A stretch of DNA of 64,000 nucleotides from Dyella sp. GSA-30 (GCF_027924605.1 NZ_AP027042.1:3449524-3513523); one strand, 5' to 3'. Positions 12,560-27,500 are shown, counted from the stretch's first letter. Notes: generated by a model not told the origin, from the letters alone. Made by a program: numbers and translations.

Positions 12560-15500
12560 TCGCCAGTCCCGCCGGCCGCGATCAAGGCAGCCATTTCCGC
12601 CAGCGAAGGATGGGCGAACAGCTTCGACAAGGGCAGTTCCACACCGAACGTCTGCACTATGCGACCCAGCAGGCGCATGGCCAGGAGCGAGTGACCTCCC
12701 AGCGCAAAGAATCGATCGAAGCGACCGACCTGATCCACGTGCAGCAACGACTGCCAGATGGCTGCGAGTGCGTGTTCCGTCTCGCTTTGTGGTGGGACGT
12801 AATCCTGTTTCGCCAGTGCGGCATCGTCCGGTGCAGGTAGCGCCTTGCGGTCGATTTTTCCGTTGGGGGTAAGCGGAAACACGTCAAGCACCACGAAGGC
12901 CGACGGCACCATGTAGTCGGGCAGGCGGGTCGACACGTAGTGACGAAGCTGCAAGGCCAGGTCCGATGGCGCGGCGTCTTTCGTGATGAGATAGGCCACC
13001 AGTCGTTTCTCGGCGCCGCCATCCGCACGCGCCATCACCAACGCTTCGCGTATGTGGGAATGACTGCCCAGATGAGCTTCGATTTCGCCAGGTTCGATGC
13101 GATAGCCGCGAATCTTGACCTGCTGGTCGTTGCGCCCCAGGAACAGCAGCCGCCCGTCCGGCAGATACATCGCCAGGTCGCCGGTACGGTACATCCGCGC
13201 ATCCGCTGCCTCGACGAACGGATCGTGCAGAAAGCGTTCGGCGGTCAGCTCTTCGCGATTGAGATAGCCCAGCGCAACGCCATCGCCACCGACGTACAAC
13301 TCACCGGGTACACCGTACGGCACGGGCGCACCGGACGCATCGAGCAGATAGATTTTCGTATTGGCGATCGGGCGCCCGATGGGCAGGCGCTGCGCATCGG
13401 CGTCATCGATGGTGAGTCGGCAGGTAGTGGCGAACGTGGTGCTTTCGGTCGGGCCGTAGCAATGCACCAGCCGCAACGACGGGTGCGCACTCAAGACGCG
13501 GGAAACCGCAGCAACGTCGACTGCATCGCCTCCGACCAGCATGAGTCGCAAGCCGCGTATCGCATCGTCGAGCTGATCGACGACCTGTGCGAACAGGCCG
13601 GCGGTGAGATGCAGCACGTTGACGTTCTGCGCGAGCAGTATGTCGCGCAAACCGTCCAGGCTCAGCAGGGTCTCGTGCGATACCACCACGATCCGCGCGC
13701 CATGCAGCAGTGGCGCCCATACTTCGAGTGTGCTGATATCGAAGGCTACGTTACCCAGCCAGGCCATGCGATCGTTCTCGTCCAGGTCGGCATGACCGGG
13801 GTCGAACACCAGCCGGTTGATCGCGCGATGCGGCACCAGTACACCCTTGGGCAACCCGGTCGAACCGGACGTGTACATCACGTAAGCCGCCGTGTCGGCA
13901 GAAACGTCCTGACGTGGGTTGTCAGTCAGGCTGTCACCGTGCAGCAACTCGTCCATGCCCAGGACCTGCGCCGAAACGGCCGGTGCGACATGTCGCGATG
14001 GTGCCAGCATCCACGCTACGCCGGCATCCTCGACAATCCATGCCTGGCGAGCCGCCGGTGCACCCGGATCGATCGGGACATAGGCCGCGCCAGTCTTCAG
14101 TATCGCCAATTGCGCGATCACCAGGTCGGCGCCGCGATCGAGCCATGTTGCGACGAAATTGCCTGTGCCAATGCCACGGGCCATCAGCTGATGCGCAAGC
14201 CGATTGGCGCAGGTGTTGAGATGGGCATAGGTCATCGACCTGCCTGCATCGACCAGGGCAATGGCATCTGGGCGGCGCTGCACCTGTGCTTCGAACAACG
14301 CATGGATCGGCGTGGTGCGCGGATAGCGGCGATCCGTGTCATTCAAGCCCCGGGTGAGCGTGACTAACTCTTCCGCTGGCAGGATGTCCAGTGCACCGAC
14401 CGGAAGGTCCGGTTGGCGATCCAACGCGAACGCCAGGCTTTCCAGCGCGCATTGCATATAGCCGCATAGACGCTCGACGTCGATCGGCTCGACCGCCTGG
14501 GCCGTAAGCCCCAGGCCATGGCCGATGTCTTCCACGGACATGGCGATCGGATAGTTGGTACGCTCTTCGATGCTCAGCCACTCGATGCCGGCCCAGCGCT
14601 CACGCTCATCGGTAGGGTCGGTCAGGACACTGCTGTGCCGGTAATTCAGCATCGTGCTGAACAACGGCGTGGGCGCCGCCACGCCACTGCATCGCTGCGC
14701 TAGAGCCAGCGATGCATGTTCGTGATCGAGCAGCTCGGCAAGACGTTGCTGCGTGCGTCGCGCACTCTCCACCACCGGCGTGTCGCCCATGTCCAGGCGC
14801 AAGGGCAGGGTGTTGACGAACAGTCCCATGGCCCGATCCGCACCCGCGCCGGCATTCATGCGTCCGAACAGTACCGTGCCGAAGACCACGCTATCGCGCC
14901 CGCTGGTGCGTGCGACTACCTGTCCCCAGGCAAGATGGCAAAGGCTCGCCAGACTCAGGCCCAGCCGCTTGGCCTGCTCGCGAAGACGGTCGTTGAGCGT
15001 CTGCGGCAGCATGCGATGCGATTCCCTGACCCGGGTGCCATCGCGATGTGCATCGCCGATACCGAACGGCAAGGTCGGCTCGTCGATATCGCCGAGCGCG
15101 TCGCGGAAGAAACGTTCGTGTTCGTCATCGGACAGGCCCAGTCGTGCCTGCGCCACCATATGCCGGAACGGCTGCGGTGGCGGCAACGAAGGCTCGGCCT
15201 CGCCGAGGAAGGACTGCACCTCGCCGAGCATGGTCTCCATGGTGGAGTGATCGCCGATGAGGTGATGCAGTAGCTGCACCAATAGCCAGCGATCCTGCCT
15301 GGCATCGTGGGCCATGATGAAACGCAGCAAAGGCGCGTTGCCCAGATCGATGCGATGGTGGCGCGGATCGTAGCGTCGCAATAGCTGTTCGCTGATCGAG
15401 CCATCTGCCGGGTCGAGCGTCACCATCTCCACCGACAGTGGTGCATGACGCAGCACGACCTGCGCGGCGTGAGACAAGCCTTCCCACACAAACGCCGTAC

Positions 15501-18500
15501 GCAGGATATCGTGACGATCGACGACACGCTGGAAGGCAGCAAGATAACGATCGAGCAACGCGCGTTCCTTGAAGGCGAGCTGGCCGATCAGTAGATAAGG
15601 GTCGCCCTCAGTGGCGAGCATATGATGGAACAGGATGCCTTCCTGCAGCGGTGCGAGTGCATAGATATCCTGCACATTGGCGAGTCCGCCGGGCACGCGT
15701 GCGAGTATTGCATCGATGTCGGCCTGGGTCAGGTCGATCAGCGGCAACAGCTCGGGCGTGAGCGCCGTGAGCGCTGGGGTAATGCGATTGGGCGGGACCA
15801 CCACCTCGCGATGACTGCCCAGCGTGGTGGCCAGGTCAGCCAATACCGGCGTGGCAAACAGTGCGCGGATGCTCGTGCCCAGCCCCTGCCGACGCAGCCG
15901 CTCCATCAACTGCACGGCCAGCAACGAGTGACCGCCCAGTTCGAAGAAGTGGTCGTAACGACCGATGCGTTCGATCCCGAGCAGGTCCTGCCACAGGCCG
16001 GCCAAGGTGGTTTCGATCTCGCCGATCGGCGCTTCGTAGCCCTGACGCGCAAACGCCATGCCATCGGGAGCCGGCAAGGCCTTCTGATCGAGCTTGCCGT
16101 TGGGCGTGAGCGGGAACGCTGCCAGGGTGACGTAGGCCGCCGGCAACATGTAGTCGGGCAAACGAGTGGCCAGGTGCGTGCGCAGGGCCAGCGCCAGATC
16201 CGTCGGCGCGTCGGCGTGCGGCACCACATACGCGATCAGGCGCTTGTCGCTACCGTCCTGGCGCGCCACCACGACGACTTCGCGCACCGCCGCCTGCTCG
16301 CGCAGACGTGCCTCGATCTCGCCCAGTTCGATGCGGAAGCCACGGATCTTCACCTGCTGGTCGTTGCGGCCCAGGTACAGCAACTGGCCATCGGGCAGGT
16401 AACGCCCCAGGTCGCCGGTGCGATACATGCGTGCCTCGGGCGTACCGACAAACGGATCGGCCAGGAAGCGCTCGGCATTGAGCTCGGGGCGATGTAAATA
16501 ACCGCGTGCCACACCGGCACCGCCCACATACAGCTCGCCCACCGCACCCAGCGGCACCGGCTGGCGATGCGCATCGAGCAGGTACAGGCGCAAGTCCGCC
16601 AGGCGTTCGCCGATCGGACTGCCACTGCGACCGATGTCGGCACGCGACATCGGTCGATAGGTCACATGCACCGTGGTCTCGGTGATGCCGTACATGTTGA
16701 CCAGTTGCGGGGTCTCGTCGCCACGCCGGGCATACCAGGGGGCGAGCATGGCCGGTTCCAGCGCTTCGCCGCCGAAGATCACATAACGCAACCGATCCGG
16801 TCGCGGGTCCTGTCCCTGTGCGTCGATGAAGGCCTTGAACGCACTCGGTGTCTGATTGAGCACCGTGACACCTTGTTCGCAGACCAGGCGATGAAACTCG
16901 GGCATGGAGCGCACGACATCATGCGGCACCACCACCAGACGACCGCCGTAGCGCAACGCACCCCACAGCTCCCACACCGAGAAGTCGAAGGCGAAGGAAT
17001 GGAACAGGCACCACACATCGTGCGCGTCGAAGCCATAGACCGCGTGCGTGCTCTCGAACAGGCGCGCCACCTGCGCGTGCTCGACCATCACACCCTTGGG
17101 CTTGCCGGTCGAGCCGGAGGTGTAGATCACATAGGCCAGATGCGCCGCGGTGAGACCGGCGATCCGTGGATCGCGGTCGGAGCGATCGGCCCATGCGGAG
17201 TGCTCGTGCAGGTCAAGCACCACCGCCGGTCGCGGTGCGTCACCCAGGGCAGACAGGCCATCGGCATCGGCTAGCAGCAAGGTGGGTGCGGCATCGTCCA
17301 GGATCAGCGCGAGGCGCTCGGACGAATAGGCCGGGTCCAGCGGCACATAGCCGCCGCCGGCCTTGAGGATGGCCAGCAAGCCGATCACCATGTCGACGCC
17401 GCGCTCGGCGCATAGCGCCACGCGGTCGTCCGGTTGCACGCCGTGGGCGATCAGGTGATGGGCCAGTCGATTGGCGGCGCGATTGAGTGTGTCGTAGCTG
17501 AGCTCACGCGCGCCGCAGACCAGGGCGATCGCCTCCGGGTGTTGCCGTGCCTGCGCTTCGAAAGCGTGATGCAGGCATTGCGTGGGGTAGACCGGCGACG
17601 TGCCGCCGTTGAAGTGCTCAAGCAGCAGGTGTCGCTCGGCGACCGGCAACACGTCCAGCTCGCGTACGGGCAGGCGCGGCGTTTCCTCCAGCGCGTGCAA
17701 CAGGCTTTCGAGCGCGCGCTGCATATAGCCACAGACCTGCTCAGCCGATACAGCCTCGACGACCTGCGTGGTCAGGCCGAGGGCATGGCCGAAATCTTCG
17801 ACGCAAAGTGTCAACGGATAACTGGTGCGTTCTTCCAGAGTCAGCCATTCGAAACCGGCCGCAGCCGCTGTCGACGCTTCACCTTCGAAGGCCATCTTGT
17901 TATGGCGATAATTGAGCAAGGCGCTGAATAGCGGCGCGGGCGCGGCAACGCCGCTGCAGCGCTGCGCGAGAGAGAGCGGTGCATGCTCGTGATCGAGCAG
18001 GCCGGCAAGGCGATGCTGCGTTTCCCGCACACTGTCCTCGACGGCTGTACCGTCGATATCGACACGTAGCGGCAGGGTATTGATGAATAAACCCATGGCA
18101 CGATCGGCGCCCGCGCCGGCGTTCATGCGACCGAACAACACGGTGCCGAAGACGACGTGTTCGCGGCCGCTGGTGCGGGCGACGACGTTCGCAAAGGCGA
18201 GGTGACACAGGCTGGCGAGGCTCGCGCCAAGCCGCCTGGCCTGCTCGCGCAGGCGGTCGTTGAGCGACTGCGGCAACATGACGTGGTATTCGTTGACCCG
18301 CGTTCCATCCAGATGGACATCACTGAGTCCGAATGGCAGTGTCGGTTCGTCGATGTCACCCAGGGCATCGCGAAAGAAACGCTCGTATTCGTCGGAGGCC
18401 GAGCCCAGGCGTGCCTGCGCCACCATCTGCCTGAAGGGCTGCGAAGGCGCCGGCTCGTTGGTCGGCGTGTCGATCATGTTGCGTACTTCTTCGAGCATCA

Positions 18501-21500
18501 CCTCGAAGGTGGAATGATCGCCGATCAGGTGGTGGAGCAACTGCAGCAGGATCCAACGATCGTTTTCTTTATCGCGCGCAATCACGAAGCGCAGCAAAGG
18601 CGCCTCGCCGAGGTCAATCCGGTGATGCCGCGGATCGTAGCGGTGTTGCAACTGCTCGGTGATCGGTCCGTTCGCCGGGTCGAGATCCAGTGATTCGATC
18701 GACAGCGGCGCATGACGAAGCACGACCTGGGCGGCATGAGAGAGGCCTTCCCAGATAAACGCCGTGCGCAGGATATCGTGGCGATCGACGACCCGTTGAA
18801 AGACCGAGAGATAGCGGTCGAGCAGTGTGCGGTCGGCAAACGCGAGCTGGCCGATCAACAGATAGGGGTCACCCTCGCTGGCCAGCAAATGGTGGAACAG
18901 GATGCCCTCCTGCAGCGGTGCCAGGGCATAGATGTCCTGCACATTCGCCAAGCCACCCGGGACTCGCGCGAGCAGCATGTCGATATCGGCCTGGGTCAGG
19001 TCGATCAGCGGCAGGAGTTCGGGTGTGAGCGCGGTGAGATCGGGCGTAATGCGGTTATCGGGAACGGTCGCTTCGCGGTGACTGCCGAGGGTCTTGGCCA
19101 GTTCGGCCAGCACGGGCGTAGCGAACAGTGCGCGAATGCCCGTACCCAGGCCGAGGCGACGCAGCCGTTCCATCAATTGCACGGCCAGTAGCGAGTGGCC
19201 GCCCAGTTCGAAGAAATGATCGTTACGACCAACGCGTGGGACACCGAGCAGCTCCTGCCAGATGCCGGCCAGGGTTGCCTCGATCTCGCCCTTCGGTGGC
19301 ACGTATTCGCGTTGCGCGAGCGCGGTGGCACCAGGATCCGGCAATGCCCTGCGATCGAGTTTGCCGTTGGCGGTGAGCGGGAAGGCGATCATGCCGACAT
19401 AGGCGGCGGGGATCATATAGTCGGGCAGGCGGGTCGCCAGATGCGCGCGTAGATCGAGCGCCAGATCGGCGAACTCGCCCTGCGTGACCACATAGGCGAC
19501 CAGCCGCTTATCGCTGCTGCCATCCTGGCGTACCAGTACGGCCACCTCGCGCACTGCCGGATGCTCGGCCAGTCGCGCTTCGATCTCGCCCGGCTCGATG
19601 CGGTAGCCGCGGATCTTCACCTGCTGGTCGTTGCGTCCCAGGAACACCAGGTGACCGTCGGGCAGGTAGCGGCCGAGATCGCCGGTGCGATACATCCGCG
19701 CATCCGCTACCTGGACGAACGGGTCGGGCAGGAAGCGCTCGGCGGTGAGCTGCGGACGGTGGAGATAACCCAGCGCCACGCCGTCGCCGCCGATATAGAT
19801 CTCGCCGACCGCCCCCAAGGGCACCGGTTGGCCCTGCGTATCGAGCAGGTAGATGCGCGCATTGCCGATCGGCCGGCCGATCGGAATGCCGTGCGCTTCG
19901 CGCGGATGGCCTTCCAGGGTATAGGTGGTGGCAAAGGTGGTGGTTTCGGTCGGGCCGTAGCCATTGAGCAGGCGCTGCGGTCGCGGCCCTTGCAGCACCC
20001 GCGCCATGATCGCCGGATCGAGCGCATCGCCACCGACGATCAAGGTCTTCAACTGCGGTAGGACCGGCGTCAATGCCTCGGCGAGCTGGTTGAACAGCGC
20101 CACGGTCAGCCACAACGTATTGACCGCGCTCTGGAGCAGGGTGTCGATGAAGAGCGGTGTGGCGAGCAGGGTGGCTGCATCGATCACCACCAGCGTGCCG
20201 CCATTGAGCAAGGGCGCCCACACTTCCAGCGTGGCGGCATCGAAGGCCGGGTTGGCGGCGAAGGCGACGCGATCGTCAGGGCCGATCGCGGCATAGCCGT
20301 TGTTGCGCACCAGGCGATTGATGGCCCGATGGGGCACCAGCACGCCCTTGGGCAGGCCGGTCGAACCGGAGGTGTACATCACGTAGGCGACCGCGTCGGC
20401 GGCGCTGTGGATCGAGGGGTTGTCGCTGCGCGTCTGACCGGTCAGCAGCGAGGGGATGTCCAGCACCTGGACGGAAGTCGGCGCGACGTGGCCGGCCGGT
20501 GCCAGGAGCCAGGTTACGCCGGCATCGTCGAGCATCCAGGCTTGCCGTGCGGCGGGTAAGGCCGGATCGATCGGCACATAGGCCGCGCCGGCCTTGAGGA
20601 TCGCCAGCTGTGCAACGACCAGGGCCGTGCTGCGCTCCAGTGCGGTGGCAACCAGGCTGCCTGCATGCACGCCGTGCGCGATCAGCTGGTGGGCGAGGCG
20701 ATTGGCCTGCGCATTGAGGTCGGCGTAGCTCAGCGATTGCGTGCCGTCGATCAGAGCGATCGCGTCAGGAGTTAGCCGCACCTGCTCTTCGAACAGGGCA
20801 TGCACGCTCGTCTCACGTGGGTACTGCGCCGCTGTCGCGTTGAACGTTTCGAGTAGTTGCTGCCGCTCGGTCGACGGCAGGATATCGAGCCCGCGCAAGG
20901 GGGCGAGAGGGTTCGATTCAAGTGCGTCGAGCAGACTTTCGAGTGCGCGCTGCATGTAGTCGCACAAGCGTTCGGGATCGAGTGGCTCGACGACCTGCGC
21001 GGTCAGGCCGAGCGCATCACCCATATCCTCCACGCATAGCGTCACCGGGTAATTGGTACGTTCGCCGGAACCGAGCTGGCCGATCTGGTCCCACGCGTTG
21101 CCCAGCTGCTCATCCTCGGCCTGGCTTTCCTGGTGACGGTAGTTGAGCAATGCGCCAAAGAGCGGCGCGGAGGCGGCCACGCCACTGCATCGTTGCGCAA
21201 GCGACAGCGATGCGTGCTCGTGACGTAGCAGGTCGGCAAGGCCCTGCTGCGTGCGTCGTAACGCGGCCTCGATGCCGGTGTCATCAACATCCACACGCAA
21301 TGGCAACGTATTGATGAAAAGGCCCATGGCGCGATCGGCACCTTCGGCATTCATGCGCCCGAACAAAACGGTACCGAAAACCACGTTGCTGCGGCCGCTG
21401 GTCCGTGCGACCACGCCGGCGAACGCCAGATGGCAGAGGCTGGCCAGGCTTACGCCAAGTCGCTTCGTGCGTGAGCGCAAGCGTTCATTGAGTGCTTGCG

Positions 21501-24500
21501 GCAGCAGGCGGTGGCAACTGTTGATCTGCGCACCGTCCAGATGCACGTCGCTCAAGCCGAACGGCAAGGTCGGCTCGTCGATATCGCCGAGCGCGGCAGC
21601 AAAGAAGCGCTCGTGCTCGGCTGGCGTAACGCCGAATCGCACCTGCGCGATCAGGTTTCGGAACGGTTGCGGTGGCAGCAATTCGCCCGCGTGACCATGC
21701 AATATGGCGTGTACTTCGCCGTAAAGCAGCCGCAGCGACGAAACATCGTCGACCAAGTGATGCTGAAGCTGAATCAAAATCCAGCGATGGTTTTCGTCGT
21801 CGCGCGCAATGACGAAGCGTAATAACGGCGCCTCGCCCAGATCGATGCGATGGTGGCGCGGATCGTAACGTCGTTCCAGTTGCTCGAGGATCGGGCCGTC
21901 CGCCGGATCGAGTTCCAAGTTTTCCACCGACAGCGGTGCATGGCGCAGCACGACCTGCGCGGCGTGAGACAAGCCTTCCCACATAAACGCCGTACGCATG
22001 ATGTCGTGACGATCGACGACGTGTTGAACAGCGTCTAGATAGCGATCGAGCCGATCGCGGTCGGCGAATGTAAGTTGGATCGCCTGCAGATAGGGATCGC
22101 CTACGGTGGCGAGCATATGATGGAACAGGATGCCTTCCTGCAGCGGTGCGAGTGCGTAGATGTCCTGCACATTGGCGAGTCCGCCGGGCACGCGTGCGAG
22201 TACCGCATCGATGTCGGCCTGGGTCAGGTCGATCAGCGGCAACAGCTCGGGTGTGAGCGCCGTGAGCGCTGGGGTAATGCGATTGGGCGGGACCACCACC
22301 TCGCGATGACTGCCCAGCGTGGTGGCCAGGTCAGCCAATACCGGCGTGGCAAACAGTGCGCGGATGCTCGTGCCCAGCCCCTGCCGACGCAGCCGCTCCA
22401 TCAACTGCACGGCCAGCAACGAGTGACCGCCCAGTTCGAAGAAGTGGTCGTAACGACCGATGCGTTCGATCCCGAGCAGGTCCTGCCACAGGCCGGCCAA
22501 GGTGGTTTCGATCTCGCCGATCGGCGCTTCGTAGCCCTGACGCGCAAACGCCATGCCATCGGGAGCCGGCAAGGCCTTCTGATCGAGCTTGCCGTTGGGC
22601 GTGAGCGGGAACGCTGCCAGGGTGACGTAGGCCGCCGGCAACATGTAGTCGGGCAAACGAGTGGCCAGGTGCGTGCGCAGGGCCAGCGCCAGATCCGTCG
22701 GCGCGTCGGCGTGCGGCACCACATACGCGATCAGGCGCTTGTCGCTACCGTCCTGGCGCGCCACCACGACGACTTCGCGCACCGCCGCCTGCTCGCGCAG
22801 ACGTGCCTCGATCTCGCCCAGTTCGATGCGGAAGCCACGGATCTTCACCTGCTGGTCGTTGCGGCCCAGGTACAGCAACTGGCCATCGGGCAGGTAACGC
22901 CCCAGGTCGCCGGTGCGATACATGCGTGCCTCGGGCGTACCGACAAACGGATCGGCCAGGAAGCGCTCGGCATTGAGCTCGGGGCGATGTAAATAACCGC
23001 GTGCCACACCGGCACCGCCCACATACAGCTCGCCCACCGCACCCAGCGGCACCGGCTGGCGATGCGCATCGAGCAGGTACAGGCGCAAGTCCGCCAGGCG
23101 TTCGCCGATCGGACTGCCACTGCGACCGATGTCGGCACGCGACATCGGTCGATAGGTCACATGCACCGTGGTCTCGGTGATGCCGTACATGTTGACCAGT
23201 TGCGGGGTCTCGTCGCCACGCCGGGCATACCAGGGGGCGAGCATGGCCGGTTCCAGCGCTTCGCCGCCGAAGATCACATAACGCAACCGATCCGGTCGCG
23301 GGTCCTGTCCCTGTGCGTCGATGAAGGCCTTGAACGCACTCGGTGTCTGATTGAGCACCGTGACACCTTGTTCGCAGACCAGGCGATGAAACTCGGGCAT
23401 GGAGCGCACGACATCATGCGGCACCACCACCAGACGACCGCCGTAGCGCAACGCACCCCACAGCTCCCACACCGAGAAGTCGAAGGCGAAGGAATGGAAC
23501 AGGCACCACACATCGTGCGCGTCGAAGCCATAGACCGCGTGCGTGCTCTCGAACAGGCGCGCCACCTGCGCGTGCTCGACCATCACACCCTTGGGCTTGC
23601 CGGTCGAGCCGGAGGTGTAGATCACATAGGCCAGATGCGCCGCGGTGAGACCGGCGATCCGTGGATCGCGGTCGGAGCGATCGGCCCATGCGGAGTGCTC
23701 GTGCAGGTCAAGCACCACCGCCGGTCGCGGTGCGTCACCCAGGGCAGACAGGCCATCGGCATCGGCTAGCAGCAAGGTGGGTGCGGCATCGTCCAGGATC
23801 AGCGCGAGGCGCTCGGACGAATAGGCCGGGTCCAGCGGCACATAGCCGCCGCCGGCCTTGAGGATGGCCAGCAGGCCGATCACCATGTCGACGCCGCGCT
23901 CGACGCACAGCGCCACGCGGTCGTCCGGTTGCACGCCGTGGGCGATCAGGTGATGGGCCAGTCGATTGGCGGCGCGATTGAGTGTGTCGTAGCTGAGCTC
24001 ACGCGCACCGCAGACCAGGGCGATCGCCTCCGGGTGCTGCCGTGCCTGCGCTTCGAAAGCGTGATGCAGGCATTGCGTGGGGTAGACCGGCGACGTGCCG
24101 CCGTTGAAGTGTTCAAGCAGCAGGTGTCGCTCGGCATCGCCAAGCAGATTGACGGCCGTCACGTCGCGCGCCGCATCGGCGACCATGGCTTCGAGCATGC
24201 GGAGCAGATAATCGCGATGCCGCACGATCGACGCTTCGTCGAACAGCGCAGTAGCGAAACTGAAGCCGCCTTCAATACCGCCGTCGACTTCGCTCAATGT
24301 CAGCTCGAGGTCGAACTTCACCAGATCCGCTGGCAAGGGCTGCTGGCCTGCACGCAGGCCATTGAAGTCGAGCACGCCCTCGTCGTTGTTTTGCCAGGCG
24401 AACATGACCTGGAAAAGCGGCGTGTGATCGAGGCGTCGCGGGGGTTGCGCAATCTCTACGACTTGCTCGAACGGCAAGTCCTGGTGCGCTTGTGCCCCCA

Positions 24501-27500
24501 GGGCCATATCGCGAACGCGCCCGACCAGATCGGCCACGCTCGGCGCACCTGACAGGTCAATGCGCAAGGCCAGCGTATTGACGAAGAAGCCGATCAGCGA
24601 TTCGACTTCTCGCCGATTGCGGTTCGCCGTCGGCGTGCCGATGACTAGATCGTCCTGCCCGCTGAGCCGGGCGAGCACGGCGGCCCATCCAGCCAGCATG
24701 GTCATGTAGAGCGTCGCCCCGTGCTGCTGTCCGAGGCGTTTGAGCGCCTGGGTCAGCGATGCATCCAGCGACATCGGCACCCAGGCGGCGGCATAAGACT
24801 GTTCGGCTGGGCGCGGGCGATCGGTTGGCAAAGCCAGCAGCGTCGGCGCACCATCGAGTGTGCGGCGCCAATAGTCTGCCTGCGCGCGCAAGCGTTCACC
24901 GGAAAGCCACTTTCTTTGCCATGCCGCATAGTCCGGATACTGGATCCCAAGCCCTGGCAGTGGATCGGGGCGGTTTTCCGAAAACGCGTTGTAGAGTGCC
25001 GTAAGCTCGCGCACGATGATGCCGATGGACCAGCCATCGGAAACGACGTGGTGCTGGTTGAGCGCGAACACGTGCTCGTCGTCGGCAAGGCGGATCAGGC
25101 TCGCTCGAATCAGCGGACCGGACGCAAGATCAAACGGGGCATGCACCTCATCGTCGAGCAGCGCGAGCAGGGCCAGCTCGGCGTCGGCGCGCCCCCTGAG
25201 GTCGTGTTCGCGCAGCGGCATGCCTTGGTTCGCGGCGAGCAACTGCACATGCGGTACGCCATCGTGAGCGCCAAAGATCGTGCGCAGCGCCTCATGACGG
25301 GCGAACAGGCGGTCCAGCGCGGCGCGCAAGGCAGGCGCCCGCAGTGTTCCGCGCAGACGCAAGGCGATCGGAATATGGTAGGTCCCGCTGACACCATCCA
25401 TCTGTGCCAGAAACCACAGCCGCTGCTGCGCGAACGACAAGGCGAGCGTGCCTTGTCGTTCGACCGTCGGAATCGCCGGCAACGTATCGCCCCGATCCTG
25501 GCATGCGGCAACGCCTTCCACGAAGTCACGCAGAACCGGTTTTTCAAACAGCAGGGACAGGGGGATGGCGATGCCGTAGGCCTTGGCCAGTCGGCTGGTT
25601 ACGCGCGCGGCCAGCAGCGAGTGTCCGCCCAGTTCGAAGAAATGGTCGTTCCGGCCGGCACGCTCGACACCAAGTAACTCTTGCCACAAGCCTGCGGCCA
25701 TGGCTTCCTTGTCGCCGATGGGTGCTTCGTGTTGCTTGCGCACGAGCGAGCTTTCATCGGGTGCGGGCAGAGCGCGGCGGTCGAGTTTTCCGTTGACGGT
25801 GAGCGGCAGGCTATCGAGAGCGACGAATGCCGACGGCAGCATATAGTCCGGCAACCGTGCCGCCAGATGCGTGCGCAGTGTCGCAGCCAAATCGCCCAGA
25901 TCGCTCGATGCGCCATGCCGTGACGGCACCACATAGGCAACCAGGCGGCGCTCGCCGGGCGTGTCCTCGCGCACGACGATCGCCCCCTCGGTGAGGGCGG
26001 GATGCTCCAGCAGGCGATTCTGGATCTCGTTCAATTCGATGCGAAAGCCACGCAACTTGATCTGATCGTCGTTGCGTCCGACGAATACAAGATTGCCGTC
26101 GGCAAGAAACCGCACAAGGTCGCCCGTGCGATACATGCACGCATCAGGGCCTGGCTCGAAGGGATCGGGCAGGAACCGCTCCAGGGTGAGCTCAGGGCGA
26201 TTGAGATAGCCATGCGCGACGCCGTCGCCGCCGATATACAACTCGCCGACGGTGCCTCTGGGCACCAGTTGCCGATGCGCATCGAGCACATAGACACGCG
26301 CATTGGCGATGGGTCGTCCGATCGGCGTCTCCGCGGTCCAGTCCCGCGGGTTCGCTGGCAGCGCATAGGCGGTCGCGACATGCGTTTCGGTCGGGCCATA
26401 GTGATTGTGCAGGCGTCTTGATGACACCTGACCGATCCAAGCTCGCAACGCGCCGCCGCATTGCAATGCCTCGCCGGCCTGGGCGATGTTTGTCAACGCA
26501 GGCAGGCTCGTAGCCGCTTCAGTAGCGGCTTCGCGAACAGCATCGATGACCAGGTTGGGAGCATAGAGCTCGTCCACTTCCTTGGCCTCCAGCCATTGGA
26601 CCAGACGTGCGGGATCGCGGCGGGTATCTTCATCGGGAACGATCAGCGCCTTTCCGTGCAACAGTGCGGCGAAGATTTCCTGTGCCGAAACATCGAAGCC
26701 CAGTGCCGTGAACTGGGCAACGCGGCCATCGACGCACCCAGGAATCTGACGATGGTGCCAGGACAGCAGATTGACGAGCGCCTGATGCGGCATCTGCACG
26801 CCCTTGGGCACGCCCGTCGATCCCGAGGTATAGAGAACATAGGCGGGTTGGCGTGCATGGGTTCCCCGGGCAGCGTGCGCCGGGTCGGTCGTTGGCCCAT
26901 CGATCCACGCCGATGGCAGCTCGAGATCGATGACGCCATAGGCGTCGAGGCCACCGGCGCCGATCGCCTCGCGCCCCTTGCTGTCGACAATAATCAGGGT
27001 CGGTTGCGCATCGTCCAGGATCCGCAGGAGACGCTCGCTGGGATAGGCCGTATCGAGCGGAATGTAATATCCGCCAGCCTTGAGGATCGCCAACACGCCG
27101 ACGATCGCCTGTCCGCCGCGACGCACGCACAGCGCTACGCCACGATGCGGGGATACACCTTGCGCGATCAGGTGATGAGCGAGTCGATTGGCACGGGCGT
27201 TGAGTTCGGCATAGGTCAGCTGGCCATCGTCAGCGTCGATCGCCAGTGCGCGCGGGCGACGTTGCGCCTGCGCTTCGAACAACTGATGCAGGCATAGGTC
27301 GCGCGGATAGTCCGCAGCGGTGTCGTTGAATGCCTGCAGGAGCAGGCAACGCTCGCTTTCATCCAGAATGTCGATCGTCGCCAGCGGGCGCGCGGTATCG
27401 GCGATCATGGCGCGCAACAGGGTGCACAGATACCCCACATGGCGTTCGATCGTCTCCCGATCGAACAGGGCGGTCGCGTAGCGCAGCGAGCCTTCGATGG

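Noticed and set aside
3022-20844. The repeated 1.5-kb blocks as insertion sequences
   Set aside because: They are in-frame parts of A domains with no transposase, terminal inverted repeats or target duplications.
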